Notes: a model not told the origin generated them from the letters alone. DNA of 64,000 nt from Dryocola boscaweniae (GCF_025215095.1 NZ_JALHAP010000066.1:1-64000), one strand, 5' to 3'. Positions 26,041-35,563 are shown, numbered from the stretch's first letter. A program made the numbers and translations.

Positions 26041-27091
26041 TGCTCTGTGGAGCAATAGCTATAGCGAGATCAACCGCGAGAGGGCGGATGACATCTCAAC
26101 CACGAACCAGCAATTATTTCCCGCAACGACGCCGTTAACCGCTCAGGTTGAAGAGGGTGCCGAGGCTTCTTTGATGGAAACCATGGAGTCTATGGGCCTG
26201 GTGATGGGGAGCCGTCTGCTTCAGGGAAATGGCCGTAAGGACGATGATAAAGACAAGAGCACCCGGCTGTATGAGATGCTGCTGAAATGGGTACCCCGGG
26301 TAGAAGGAGGGGCGTTGGTTGAGCTGGTTACCGGTTTCTCAACGCTGGGAAACGATCCCGGCGATGTGGTTGAGCAGATGCGTGAAGGAGGTGTGCCGGA
26401 AGGCGCTATGGTGCTGCTGCTGGCATCGCTGCTCGCCGATCCGCAAATTGAGCGCAAACGCCGGCGTCGCTTGGAAGATGCTCTGACGTTTTTACTCGAC
26501 GATGAGGCTATCAGCATTGATCTTCTTGCCTGGGTAGAGCTGGGGAATTTGCCTCGTGATGCGCTGCTACCGCTGCGCCAGATTTACCAGCAAATTCGTC
26601 AACGGGATGACGATGAAGCGCAGCAGGAAAAGGGGCTGGCCGGCTGGTTTAATGAGGTTCGTGAATGGCCGGACAGGCGAACTCGTCTGCGGGTGCTGAT
26701 CCGCGCACTGGCGTTGGATCTGCGAGCCGATGCCGATCACCACCCTGTAAAAGTGGTGACGGCGTTGGGTGAACTTAAGCGACTCCTGCTGTTTTTCAGC
26801 ATGGAAGATCACTGTGCTTCAGTCGCATTCAGCGTGGGCGTTGAACCCGAGCGCATGCTGGCTGAGGTGCTGCATTTGCTGGAACAGACCTGGATTTATC
26901 CCGACTGGCTGGAACAGCGAATAGGGATGATGGGGATTAGCGGTAGCCGTATCTTTACGTATCTGCGCCAGATGCAGGATCTACTGCGCTTTATGCCCTC
27001 ACCCTGTTTTCAGGACGACGATCAGGCCGTACAGCTGGCAGAAGCCTTTGAGCAGCTACAGGAACAGCATGAAGATCAATGTGATGGGTGA
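26027..27091 (+). CDS. sctW: T3SS gatekeeper SctW (SsaL-like)
   Basis: The 354-residue protein of the SsaL/SepL/InvE family (SsaL 338 residues) is acidic and helical, with an SLMETMESMGLVMGSRLLQ segment and a C-terminal TyeA-like half. In SPI-2 it acts with SpiC and SsaM to hold back effectors until translocators are exported. It overlaps sctL by 14 bp and the next gene by 4 bp. Confidence 0.9.
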   Translation: MSQIDALWSNSYSEINRERADDISTTNQQLFPATTPLTAQVEEGAEASLMETMESMGLVMGSRLLQGNGRKDDDKDKSTRLYEMLLKWVPRVEGGALVELVTGFSTLGNDPGDVVEQMREGGVPEGAMVLLLASLLADPQIERKRRRRLEDALTFLLDDEAISIDLLAWVELGNLPRDALLPLRQIYQQIRQRDDDEAQQEKGLAGWFNEVREWPDRRTRLRVLIRALALDLRADADHHPVKVVTALGELKRLLLFFSMEDHCASVAFSVGVEPERMLAEVLHLLEQTWIYPDWLEQRIGMMGISGSRIFTYLRQMQDLLRFMPSPCFQDDDQAVQLAEAFEQLQEQHEDQCDG

Positions 27092-27468
27092 ATGATATGC
27101 AACCAATTCCTTTGTTCAGCCAGCGAAATCTGGAACGTTTTCTGACGCTTGTAGGGATTGACGGGCCGCAGATTACGGCAGGCGCGATGAGTTTTTGTCT
27201 TCGCGATCACCTGTTACATCTCGAACTGGGGGACGACAGACTTTCCATGATGCTCTGTACCTCTCTTTGTCTGAATGACGCGCAAATGCTCACGCTTTGG
27301 GAACGCGCCAGCCCTGAACGTTTTGCCGGTTACTTGGTTCGTCTTTTGGAGCTGAAAGCGGGGGTGGCATTACAGATCACGTTGCCACCAACGTTTTTAG
27401 CTGAACAGTTGTTGCGTATTTATCGGGCGTTGCTCAGTACGCTGTCGCCTTATGGAATGCTGAAATAA
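27088..27468 (+). CDS. ssaM: SsaM-like secretion switch protein
   Basis: The 126-residue protein starts at the ATGA overlap... here GTG at 27088 overlaps the sctW stop. Size and place equal SsaM (122 residues), the CesL/SepD-type partner of the gatekeeper. The beta-rich middle (HLLHLELGDDRLSMMLC) and helical C-terminus fit the class I chaperone-like fold of that family. Confidence 0.8.
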   Translation: MNDMQPIPLFSQRNLERFLTLVGIDGPQITAGAMSFCLRDHLLHLELGDDRLSMMLCTSLCLNDAQMLTLWERASPERFAGYLVRLLELKAGVALQITLPPTFLAEQLLRIYRALLSTLSPYGMLK

Positions 27469-27470
27469 CG

Positions 27471-29510
27471 ATGATGCAAAAAATTTCTGACTGGTTAAGG
27501 CTGTTTTCGGGGCGGCAGGACATTATCCTGGCGGTCATCCTGATCCTTGCTGTTTTTATGATCATTCTGCCGTTGCCGACGTTGCTGATCGATATTCTTA
27601 TTGCCGTCAATCTGACCATTTCCCTGCTGCTGATGATGATTGCCGTGTATGTCAGACAACCGCTTGAGTTTTCCTCCTTCCCCGCCGTGTTGCTGATCAC
27701 CACGTTATATCGCCTGTCGCTAAGCATTAGTACTACCCGACTGATTTTGCTGCAGCATGATGCCGGCGATATCGTCTATACCTTCGGCAATTTTGTCGTA
27801 GGAGGCAACCTGGGGATTGGCCTGATTATTTTCTCCATTATTACCATTGTGCAATTTATCGTCATTACCAAAGGCTCGGAACGCGTGGCAGAAGTGGGCG
27901 CCCGCTTTTCTCTTGACGGTATGCCCGGCAAACAGATGAGTATCGATGGTGATATGCGAGCTGGCACTATTGATGCCCATGAGGCCCGCCGCCAACGCTC
28001 AATGGTGCAAAAGGAGAGCCAGCTCTATGGTGCGATGGACGGAGCGATGAAGTTCGTTAAGGGCGATGCCATTGCCGGAATGATAATCGTCATGGTTAAT
28101 ATTTTTGGTGGTGTTGCCGTCGGTATGTTTGTGCACGGTATGTCGGCATCCCAGGCAATGCAGACCTATGCCATTCTTTCGGTGGGCGATGGGTTGATCT
28201 CCCAGATCCCTGCTTTACTGATCTCCATTACCGCCGGGATTATCGTCACGCGCGTGCCGGGTCAGGAGCGCCAAAACCTCGCCAGCGAAATGGTTGAACA
28301 AATGGCTAACCAGCCCAGGCCGCTATTTCTGGCCAGCGGTATGCTGTTGCTGTTTGCCCTGCTTCCCGGTTTCCCTACCCTGGTCTTTCTGACACTGTCG
28401 TTAGGATTGGGGATTGGCGGCTGGGCGCTTATCGGTAAACCCTGGTGGGGAAAGAAACAGACGATAACGGCGATGAGCGCATCGGGCCAACCGCAGTCTG
28501 ACGATCTTAAGCCTGGATCGGTGCCATTGATGTTGATATTGCCGGAAAATTTGGTTAGTCCAACCCTTGAAAAAGCGCTGACGTTATTACGCTGGCGGAT
28601 GTTTGAGCGACTGGGGATCATCATTCCTCAACCGCCGGTGCGTATGGTTTCTGCTGGAGAACCTTGCCGCATTGATCTTTATCAGGAAGCCGTTGCGAGC
28701 CTCCCTTTGCAGGGTAAAGAGAGCGTCTGGCGCGAGCTGCCGTCAACGGAAGCTGGCTCGCTCAATCCCGTTACGCTGTTTCCCGGGCGAACCCTTTGGT
28801 TGTCCGACAGCGCTGAGAGCACGGAACCTGAAACCACAGAAGTCTGGCGTGATGACGCCCGTTTTACCGGTTGTCTGGAACTGGTCATTAACCGTTACGC
28901 TAAGGAGTTTATCGGGGTACAGGAAACGCGGGTATTAATGGATGCGATGGAGCAGGATTATGGCGAACTGGTGAAGGAAGTCCAGCGCCAGCTGCCGTTG
29001 GGTAAGATCGCTGATATTTTGCAGCGGCTGGTGGAGGAGGGCATCTCTATCCGTGACCTGCGCACTATTTTTGAAACGGTGATCGTCTGGGCGGTAAAAG
29101 AGAAAGATACCGTGATCCTGACGGAGTATGTACGTAGCGCTCTGCGCCGTCATATCGTGCATCGTTATTCGAAAGGGGAGCAGTGGCTGGACGTTTGGGT
29201 AATTGGCAATGCGATTGAAGAGCAGATCCGAGAGTCTATACGCCAGACATCAGCGGGCACTTACTCTGCGTTGGAGCCGGATGAGGTTGCCCGCATTGTC
29301 GGGCAAGTTAAGGCTGTATTGGGCGAGGCCCACAGTGGTTTGTTGATCACAGCGCTAGATGTCCGGCGCTACTTGCGCAAGATGATCGAACGCGAGTTAA
29401 TCGATGTACATGTAGTGTCATTCCAGGAAATTGGTGACGCGATCGAGCTGAATGTCCTTGGCAATATTGAGCTGATTGGGGGGCTAGTAAATGACCCATC
29501 ACTTTCCTGA
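27471..29510 (+). CDS. sctV: T3SS export gate protein SctV (SsaV-like)
   Basis: The 679-residue protein (SsaV 681) belongs to the FHIPEP family. The N-terminal half has about eight membrane helices and the conserved cytoplasmic loop ARFSLDGMPGKQMSIDGD (parts: RFSLDGMPGKQM). The C-terminal half is the soluble nonameric ring domain that receives chaperone-substrate complexes. Among export components it is the most strongly conserved here. Confidence 0.98.
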   Translation: MMQKISDWLRLFSGRQDIILAVILILAVFMIILPLPTLLIDILIAVNLTISLLLMMIAVYVRQPLEFSSFPAVLLITTLYRLSLSISTTRLILLQHDAGDIVYTFGNFVVGGNLGIGLIIFSIITIVQFIVITKGSERVAEVGARFSLDGMPGKQMSIDGDMRAGTIDAHEARRQRSMVQKESQLYGAMDGAMKFVKGDAIAGMIIVMVNIFGGVAVGMFVHGMSASQAMQTYAILSVGDGLISQIPALLISITAGIIVTRVPGQERQNLASEMVEQMANQPRPLFLASGMLLLFALLPGFPTLVFLTLSLGLGIGGWALIGKPWWGKKQTITAMSASGQPQSDDLKPGSVPLMLILPENLVSPTLEKALTLLRWRMFERLGIIIPQPPVRMVSAGEPCRIDLYQEAVASLPLQGKESVWRELPSTEAGSLNPVTLFPGRTLWLSDSAESTEPETTEVWRDDARFTGCLELVINRYAKEFIGVQETRVLMDAMEQDYGELVKEVQRQLPLGKIADILQRLVEEGISIRDLRTIFETVIVWAVKEKDTVILTEYVRSALRRHIVHRYSKGEQWLDVWVIGNAIEEQIRESIRQTSAGTYSALEPDEVARIVGQVKAVLGEAHSGLLITALDVRRYLRKMIERELIDVHVVSFQEIGDAIELNVLGNIELIGGLVNDPSLS

Positions 29511-30813
29511 CCCATCACAGCTTGCTTGTCCGCTGCGGTTGCCTGAATGGCCGCAGAGCACTTCCCAGCGCCGTTTTGGGAAATTGGTTGAGGTTGGAGA
29601 GATGCTGCTTAAAGCCGTGATGCCATGGGCCAGGCTAGGGGAGATCTGCTATGTACAGCCGCAAAATATCCCGGCAGAAGTCGTATCGATCCAAGGACGT
29701 CACGTACTGCTTTCTCCTTTTTCCTCCCCGCAGGGACTGAGCTGTAACCAGTGGGTCTATTCAAGCGGTGAGGAGTACACCATTGCACTGGATGATTCAC
29801 TGGCCGGCATGATGGTCGATGGGCTGGGGCGTCCGCTATATGGAGAACTTAAACAGGTAACTGAACGTCGCTCTCTTTATTCTCCGCCACCCGATCCTAT
29901 GTCGCGCGCGCTGATTGAACAACCGATGCCGTTAGGCGTGCGGGCGCTGGATGGGGTGTTGACCTGCGGCATCGGCCAGCGCGTCGGCATCTTCGCTGCG
30001 GCAGGGGGCGGGAAGAGTACGCTGCTGAGCATGGTGTGTGACGGGGCGCAGGCCGATGTTGTGGTGCTGGCACTGGTGGGGGAGCGCGGTCGTGAAGTGC
30101 GTGAATTTACCGAACTGGTGTTATCGCCAGAGGCGCGAGCAAAGAGTGTTATCGTTGTCGCGACCTCAGAACGTCCGGCACTGGAGCGCCTTAAAGCCTG
30201 CTGGACGGCGACCACTATTGCCGAATATTTTCGCGATAAAGGGTTAAATGTATTGTTGATGGTGGATTCGTTAACCCGTTATGCCCGGGCGGTTCGCGAA
30301 GTGGGGTTGGCTGCGGGTGAACCGCCGGTATCGGGAGGCTTTCCTCCAACGCTGTTCTCCCAGCTTCCCCGCCTGCTGGAGCGTGCGGGGCCGGCACCGA
30401 AAGGTAGCATCACCGGAATTTATACTGTGCTGGTGGAGGGAGATAACCTTAACGAACCCGTGGCAGATGAGGTCAGGTCGCTGATTGACGGCCATATCGT
30501 GCTGTCCCGCAAGCTTGCAGAAAGCAATCACTATCCGGCTATCGACGTGGGGGCGAGTGTCAGCAGGGTTATGCACATGGTGACCACACCACCGCACCGG
30601 GCGCTGGCGGGCAAACTTCGACGAATGATGAGCCTGTACCGGGAAATCGAATTATTGGTTCGGGTGGGTGAATACCAGCCGGGGCAGGATCATGAAGCGG
30701 ATGAGGCGCTGCGGCGCTGGCCGCTAATTCGTGCGTTTTTATGCCAGGAAACCGATGAGCGCAGTGACTATAAGCAGACCCTGGCGCGGTTACAGCAGGT
30801 AGTGGAGGGATAA
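29491..30813 (+). CDS. sctN: T3SS ATPase SctN (SsaN-like)
   Basis: The 440-residue F1-beta-like ATPase has its Walker A motif at about residues 169-177 (AAAGGGKST), Walker B in LLMVDSLTRYA, and the PPVSGGFPPTLFSQLPRL region typical of T3SS/flagellar ATPases. It strips chaperones and unfolds substrates at the base of the export gate. It overlaps the end of sctV by 20 bp. Confidence 0.98.
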   Translation: MTHHFPDPSQLACPLRLPEWPQSTSQRRFGKLVEVGEMLLKAVMPWARLGEICYVQPQNIPAEVVSIQGRHVLLSPFSSPQGLSCNQWVYSSGEEYTIALDDSLAGMMVDGLGRPLYGELKQVTERRSLYSPPPDPMSRALIEQPMPLGVRALDGVLTCGIGQRVGIFAAAGGGKSTLLSMVCDGAQADVVVLALVGERGREVREFTELVLSPEARAKSVIVVATSERPALERLKACWTATTIAEYFRDKGLNVLLMVDSLTRYARAVREVGLAAGEPPVSGGFPPTLFSQLPRLLERAGPAPKGSITGIYTVLVEGDNLNEPVADEVRSLIDGHIVLSRKLAESNHYPAIDVGASVSRVMHMVTTPPHRALAGKLRRMMSLYREIELLVRVGEYQPGQDHEADEALRRWPLIRAFLCQETDERSDYKQTLARLQQVVEG

Positions 30814-30814
30814 G

Positions 30815-31201
30815 ATGCTTGAGGAACTTCTGGCGTTAAAAAGACGGCGCGAAGGACGTCTGCGTCGGCAGATAGCCGCAGGAAATCAACGTTATCAGCG
30901 GTTAATCAATTGTCGGCAGGCGCTGGAGCAGGAGCGTGCCGAACGCCAAAAAGCCTGGCGCCAGCTCGGCGAAGAGGGGCGAGGAAAACTGGCCAAAGAG
31001 CGGTTGCATAACCTCCAGCGCCAGCTAGAAGCGTATTTTCAGCGTGATAAAGCCCTGGAGAGTGAGATTATGCAGACGGAAGCTGAATGTCAGCAATGGC
31101 TGCAGGAGAAACAGCGGTTACAGCAGTTGTTTCAGCAGAATCGTATCGACCAGGAGAAGCTACGCTACGTGCTTGATGAGGGGCTGGATGCGCATTCATA
31201 G
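30815..31201 (+). CDS. sctO: T3SS stalk protein SctO (SsaO-like)
   Basis: The 128-residue protein is almost entirely coiled-coil and rich in Arg, Gln and Glu, as expected for SctO/FliJ-type stalks that sit in the ATPase ring. SsaO has 125 residues. The start is 1 bp after sctN. Confidence 0.9.
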   Translation: MLEELLALKRRREGRLRRQIAAGNQRYQRLINCRQALEQERAERQKAWRQLGEEGRGKLAKERLHNLQRQLEAYFQRDKALESEIMQTEAECQQWLQEKQRLQQLFQQNRIDQEKLRYVLDEGLDAHS

Positions 31202-31643
31202 TCAGGTTAATGCTCGCCGGACCACCGGGCGAGAGGAGCAGGAGAGGCTGCTACCGCCGGTGGAGCACGCCCGGGATTTTTCCCGCCTATTAGAGGATAA
31301 GGATAAATCGGCGCCCGGCTCCGATACCGCATTGCGTCAGCAGCGGCTTACCGCCTGCTTTCAGACGCTACTGGAGGGAAACTGCGGCTGGGAGGATGGC
31401 AGCGTCAGTATCCGGCTGTCTGGTCATGGGCGATTGCAGTGGCGTCTGTTAAATGGTCCGTTGGCAGGATGTTCAATTTTTGCCTGCTGGGAAGGCAGTC
31501 ATCTTAGTCTGGAGATGGTGGCAACAGGCAGCCTTGCCTGCCAGCTTGCTCGTATTCGTCCCCGACTTGAGAGCCAGTTAGGCCGCTCGTTTAATCGGTT
31601 TTTCATCACATTAAAGGTAACGCGTGAAACAGGATATGTATGA
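31188..31643 (+). CDS. sctP: needle-length regulator SctP (SsaP-like)
   Basis: The protein has 151 residues (SsaP 124), a polar unstructured N-terminus and a compact C-terminal domain (about 60-151) of the SctP/FliK type. In this family the C-terminal domain senses needle length and switches substrate class. ATG 31188 overlaps sctO by 14 bp. Sequence similarity is weak, and position and size carry the call. Confidence 0.75.
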   Translation: MRIHSQVNARRTTGREEQERLLPPVEHARDFSRLLEDKDKSAPGSDTALRQQRLTACFQTLLEGNCGWEDGSVSIRLSGHGRLQWRLLNGPLAGCSIFACWEGSHLSLEMVATGSLACQLARIRPRLESQLGRSFNRFFITLKVTRETGYV

Positions 31644-32637
31644 TGCCGCATGGCGTGAATTGAGTTTACATATTGGTGCAGGGTTGCTGGCGCCCGAAGA
31701 GGATATGGCACTGACGCTTGAGCACCATAACGATGCTGATATTCGCTGGCGCGAGAAGGGGTCGGATAACCGTGAGATCTGGTGCCGGCAACAGACGCTG
31801 TGTGACTGGCTTTCGCCGCTTTTTCCGGTCAATGAGTTTGCCGATTATCCAGTAGACAGTTATCCCCTACTGACTGAACTTTGCCTGGAGAAAGGTAACT
31901 TATTTCTGGCTAGGGCTGCCTTTAGCGCAGGGTCGCTGGCTTCCGGTTTATTACCTTCAGGTTGGCGGATTACCCTGACACTGCGTAACGGTGAACGGCG
32001 ATTAGCACTGATGCTGGCGGGTTGGTCTTGGCAGCAGATATGCCAGCTAACTACGGGCTGGCTTCCTTTCGCTTCTGCAACGGGTTCTTTGCCCCTTTCA
32101 CTACCCCTAAGCCTGGGCTATTGCGAATTAACGTTGTCCGCACTCTTGGCATTAAAGACTGGCGACGGAATAGTGCTATCTACTGCGGATATTGCCGCCG
32201 GTGGATTGTGGTTATGGTTTGGCAGAAAGAGGGTAACGATGATACAGAATGAACATGCAGATTTGCAGGTGACGGAGGTTATGGAGGCGATGCCTGCGAT
32301 GAGCTGTGGTGAATTGGTTTCAGACAGGATGATGGTGCCTTTAACCCTTGTTGCGGAGGTTGGTCAGATTGCGCTCTCCGTCGCAGAACTGGTGGCGCTG
32401 GCACCTGGTGCGGTACTGGAAGGCAAAGCCTCGTTGGCTGGAGGGATCCGCCTGACGGCGAACGGCTGCTGTATCGGCTATGGCAGCTTATTGACGATGC
32501 GTGATAAGTGGATCGTACGAGTCGATACGTTGATCAATACCCGCATTGCGCCTCCTGAAATGTCCAGGTCAGGGGAAAATTCGCAGGCCGGGTCTTTGCA
32601 TAATGAGGATGAGGAGCAGTATGGACTGGCTGGTTAA
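31624..32637 (+). CDS. sctQ: T3SS sorting platform pod protein SctQ (SsaQ-like)
   Basis: The 337-residue protein (SsaQ 322) starts at GTG overlapping sctP by 20 bp. The C-terminal SPOA/FliN domain (about 235-305) contains MVPLTLVAEVGQIALSVAEL and LAPGAVLEG. It forms the cytoplasmic pods that sort substrates. A second product from an internal start is predicted separately. The unusual C-terminal tail after the SPOA domain is acidic and overlaps sctR by 17 bp. Confidence 0.92.
   Translation: MKQDMYDAAWRELSLHIGAGLLAPEEDMALTLEHHNDADIRWREKGSDNREIWCRQQTLCDWLSPLFPVNEFADYPVDSYPLLTELCLEKGNLFLARAAFSAGSLASGLLPSGWRITLTLRNGERRLALMLAGWSWQQICQLTTGWLPFASATGSLPLSLPLSLGYCELTLSALLALKTGDGIVLSTADIAAGGLWLWFGRKRVTMIQNEHADLQVTEVMEAMPAMSCGELVSDRMMVPLTLVAEVGQIALSVAELVALAPGAVLEGKASLAGGIRLTANGCCIGYGSLLTMRDKWIVRVDTLINTRIAPPEMSRSGENSQAGSLHNEDEEQYGLAG
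32239..32637 (+). CDS. internal in-frame start giving short SctQ (SPOA domain only)
   Basis: ATG 32239 is in frame with sctQ and preceded by AAAGAGGG (32226-32233). It would yield 132 residues containing the SPOA domain. In Salmonella an internal start in ssaQ is known to give a short SsaQ that is a functional partner of the long form, and the same is known for YscQ and Spa33. The conserved position and good ribosome site support the same design here. Confidence 0.6.
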   Translation: MIQNEHADLQVTEVMEAMPAMSCGELVSDRMMVPLTLVAEVGQIALSVAELVALAPGAVLEGKASLAGGIRLTANGCCIGYGSLLTMRDKWIVRVDTLINTRIAPPEMSRSGENSQAGSLHNEDEEQYGLAG

Positions 32638-33283
32638 ATTTGGCGATCAGCCTTTAATGCTTATTGGCTTGTTGTTTGCACTTTCTTTATTACCGTTGTT
32701 AGTCATTATTGGCTCCAGCTTTCTTAAAATTGCTATCGTTTTGTCTTTATTGCGTAACGCATTAGGTATTCAGCAGGTACCACCTAATATGGCTATTTAT
32801 GGAATGGCATTAATATTGACGGTGTTTATTATGACACCGGTCGCGTATCAGATTAGTGATAATTTACAACAAGCACCTTTGACGCTCGAATCGGAAAACC
32901 TTTTTGAGCGACTTGACCAGGAGGCATTAAGCCCTTACCGCACCTTTCTGTCCCGGCATACGGAATCCCGCCAGGTGAAATTTTTCAGCCAGTCGGCAAC
33001 CCAACTCTGGCCCGATCCGGTGCGCAAAATGGTGCCGGAGGATTCTCTGTTTATTATGCTGCCGGCATTTATGGTCAGTCAGCTAATTGAATCTTTTAAA
33101 ATAGGCCTGCTGCTGTATCTGCCATTTATTGCCATCGATCTGATCATTTCTAATATTTTACTGGCAATGGGCATGATGATGGTTTCGCCAATGACGATAT
33201 CGCTGCCGTTTAAATTACTGGTCTTTATTATGGTGGGTGGCTGGGAACGACTGCTGATGCAGTTGGTTCTGTCATATAAGTAA
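32621..33283 (+). CDS. sctR: T3SS export gate protein SctR (SsaR-like)
   Basis: The 220-residue FliP/YscR-family membrane protein has PLLVIIGSSFLKIAIVLSLLRNALG (parts: SSFLKIAIVLSLLRNA), a central hydrophilic loop and a C-terminal hydrophobic pair. ATG 32621 follows AGGAG and overlaps sctQ by 17 bp. With SctS and SctT it forms the helical export gate. Confidence 0.97.
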   Translation: MDWLVKFGDQPLMLIGLLFALSLLPLLVIIGSSFLKIAIVLSLLRNALGIQQVPPNMAIYGMALILTVFIMTPVAYQISDNLQQAPLTLESENLFERLDQEALSPYRTFLSRHTESRQVKFFSQSATQLWPDPVRKMVPEDSLFIMLPAFMVSQLIESFKIGLLLYLPFIAIDLIISNILLAMGMMMVSPMTISLPFKLLVFIMVGGWERLLMQLVLSYK

Positions 33284-33287
33284 TATT

Positions 33288-33560
33288 ATGAGTGAAAGAG
33301 CGATTGTTCATTTAGCTATCGAATTGCTGTGGCTGGTATTGTTATTGTCGTTGCCAGCAGTTCTTGTCGCCTCGGCGGTGGGAATTCTGGTTAGCCTGCT
33401 ACAAACGCTAACGCAGCTACAGGATCAGACATTACAGTTTTTGCTTAAGCTGGTTGCCGTAAGCCTTACGCTGGTGGCCACTTACCAGTGGACCGGGGAC
33501 AATTTGTATAATTATACCCTGCTGGTTTTTGATCAGATTGGCAATATGGGGGCCGGATGA
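33288..33560 (+). CDS. sctS: T3SS export gate protein SctS (SsaS-like)
   Basis: The 90-residue protein has two membrane helices of the FliQ/YscS family (VHLAIELLWLVLLLSLP and the QDQTLQFLLKL loop followed by the second helix). The length matches SsaS (88). Confidence 0.97.
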   Translation: MSERAIVHLAIELLWLVLLLSLPAVLVASAVGILVSLLQTLTQLQDQTLQFLLKLVAVSLTLVATYQWTGDNLYNYTLLVFDQIGNMGAG

Positions 33561-34336
33561 TGCCTCTATTCTTATCAGAGCCTCAGCTGCTGTTTTTTGC
33601 GCTACTGCGTCCCCTTGGTCTGTGCATCATGTTTCCGATACTGGGCAGTAAAAACCTGGGCGGAGGAATGATTCGTAACGCGCTAGTACTGGCTCTGAGT
33701 TTGCCGATCCTGCCGCTTTTTTTTGACCGGCAATATATCAATGCTCTCGAGGCGCTGAGGTTGGCTGGCATTTGCCAGGAACTGATGGTCGGGATTCTGA
33801 TTGGCTTCGTGGTCGCCTTACCCTTTTGGGCTCTGGATAGTGCGGGGTATATTGTCGATACCATTCGCGGGGCCTCCATGGGGTCGGTGCTGAATCCCAG
33901 CCTGGGAGAAGCGGCCTCAATGATGGGTATACTCTTTGTTCAGCTTTTTATCGCCTTTTTCTTTATGTATGGCGGGCTAAACCACGTCCTGGACGTCCTT
34001 TATCAGTCTTATCATATTATCCCTCCGGGGAGCGGATTACAGGCAGGCGATCGCTGGTTAAAATTGCTGATCGCCCAGTGGCAAACGGCGTTTACATTAT
34101 GCGTTAACTTCATACTGCCGGCGGTTATCGTCATGGTATTGACGGATCTGGGAATTGGTCTTATCAACCGTTCTGCGCAACAGCTGAATGTCTTTTTTTT
34201 GGCTATGCCTGTAAAAAGCGTGCTGGCATTGCTGATGCTGATTATGAGCCTGCCCTTTGCCTGTAAACTCTATTTTTCCCATCTCGATAAGCTTCCACAG
34301 TATCTGGGTCTTCTGCTCAGAGAAATGAAACCATGA
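33557..34336 (+). CDS. sctT: T3SS export gate protein SctT (SsaT-like)
   Basis: The 259-residue FliR/YscT-family membrane protein has the same length as SsaT, with about six hydrophobic segments and the conserved GRxxG-type loop around VDTIRGASMGSVLNP. It overlaps sctS by 4 bp and sctU by 4 bp. Confidence 0.97.
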   Translation: MMPLFLSEPQLLFFALLRPLGLCIMFPILGSKNLGGGMIRNALVLALSLPILPLFFDRQYINALEALRLAGICQELMVGILIGFVVALPFWALDSAGYIVDTIRGASMGSVLNPSLGEAASMMGILFVQLFIAFFFMYGGLNHVLDVLYQSYHIIPPGSGLQAGDRWLKLLIAQWQTAFTLCVNFILPAVIVMVLTDLGIGLINRSAQQLNVFFLAMPVKSVLALLMLIMSLPFACKLYFSHLDKLPQYLGLLLREMKP

Positions 34337-35391
34337 GTGAAAAAACTGAACAACCTACCAGCAAACGCTTACGTGACGCGCGTAAAAAGGGGCAGGTAGC
34401 GAAAAGTGTGGATGTGACGGCGGCGGTGCAGTTATGCGTTATCGTTCTGTTATTTGTACTATGTGGCGAAGGGTGGTATCGGGATATTTTGCAGTTGCTG
34501 GCACAATCGTTGGTGCTGATTGTTTCGCTGGCGGAGGGCAGCGTCGCGACGGTTACGCTGATGTGGGTTCTGCTGTTGGCCAGAATTGTTGGGATCGTTG
34601 CCGGGTCGCTGATTGCCGCTACTATCGGAATTTTGCTGGCGCAGGCCGGATTTCTCATTTCCTTTGAGATTTTTGCTAAGGCGGGGAGCAAACTCAACGT
34701 TATCGCCAACCTGAAACAGATGTTTTCTGCCCGCAATTTATTTGAGCTGCTGAAGTCGCTGATGAAAGTCATGCTGGTGGGGCTTATCTTTTATACTATT
34801 TTACAGCGGCAATTTTCTTCTTTTCAGTACCTTCCCATCTGTGGCATCCGCTGTGCGTTTCCACTGATGTCGCATCTGTGCTTTGAATTATTTATGGGCT
34901 TGCTGGCTGGTTATATTCTGTTTGGTACAGTTGATTACATCTTCCAGCGCAGAACGCTGATGAAGCAGTTACGTATGACCAAAGAAGAGGTGAAGCAAGA
35001 ATATAAAGATTCTGAAGGTAATCCGGAGATTAAGCAGCGACGACGCGAGTCCCACCGGGAGATGCAACATGATAATTTGCAGCAAAAGGTACGTAAAAGT
35101 AGCGTGGTGATAAAAAATCCGACTCATATTTCCGTGTGCCTTTGGTTCGACAAAACGCTCTGTCCGTTACCTAAGGTTATCGAAAAGGCGAGTGGTAAGC
35201 GAGCGCTTGAAATTAGCGTGTTGGCGGAGCGGGAAGGTATACCGTTAGTAGAAAATATCCCTCTGGCGCGTGGTTTGATGCGTAGCGTGGAGGTTGGGGA
35301 ATATATCACGCAGGAATATTTTGATCCCGTGGCTGAAATACTGCGTATGGTGATGGATCTTCCTTACGATCCTGAACCGCTGGAGCCGTAG
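34333..35391 (+). CDS. sctU: T3SS switch protein SctU (SsaU-like)
   Basis: The 352-residue FlhB/YscU-family protein (SsaU 352) opens with SEKTEQPTSKRLRDARKKGQ, followed by four membrane helices and a cytoplasmic domain with the autocleavage motif NPTH at residues 262-265. Cleavage between Asn and Pro switches substrate specificity. It is the last gene of the apparatus cluster. Confidence 0.98.
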   Translation: MSEKTEQPTSKRLRDARKKGQVAKSVDVTAAVQLCVIVLLFVLCGEGWYRDILQLLAQSLVLIVSLAEGSVATVTLMWVLLLARIVGIVAGSLIAATIGILLAQAGFLISFEIFAKAGSKLNVIANLKQMFSARNLFELLKSLMKVMLVGLIFYTILQRQFSSFQYLPICGIRCAFPLMSHLCFELFMGLLAGYILFGTVDYIFQRRTLMKQLRMTKEEVKQEYKDSEGNPEIKQRRRESHREMQHDNLQQKVRKSSVVIKNPTHISVCLWFDKTLCPLPKVIEKASGKRALEISVLAEREGIPLVENIPLARGLMRSVEVGEYITQEYFDPVAEILRMVMDLPYDPEPLEP

Positions 35392-35538
35392 TACGGGTAT
35401 GTTTTTTTAATATAACGCACAAATAACATTTAACTTGGGAGTAAACATGAGGTTAACATAAAATAATACATCATATTATCATTTGTTTGTTTTTTCTTAT
35501 TATTCAACGCGTTGTTATGTGAGTTTAGATCAGCTGAC

Positions 35539-35563
35539 TTAACAAAATGAACCATTTTGTTAA
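35539..35563. repeat. 25-bp palindrome, copy 1 (likely operator)
   Basis: Arms TTAACAAAATG and CATTTTGTTAA flank AAC. It lies 148 bp after sctU and is the exact reverse complement of the core of copy 2, 263 bp downstream. I see no other copies in the window. Confidence 0.6.
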
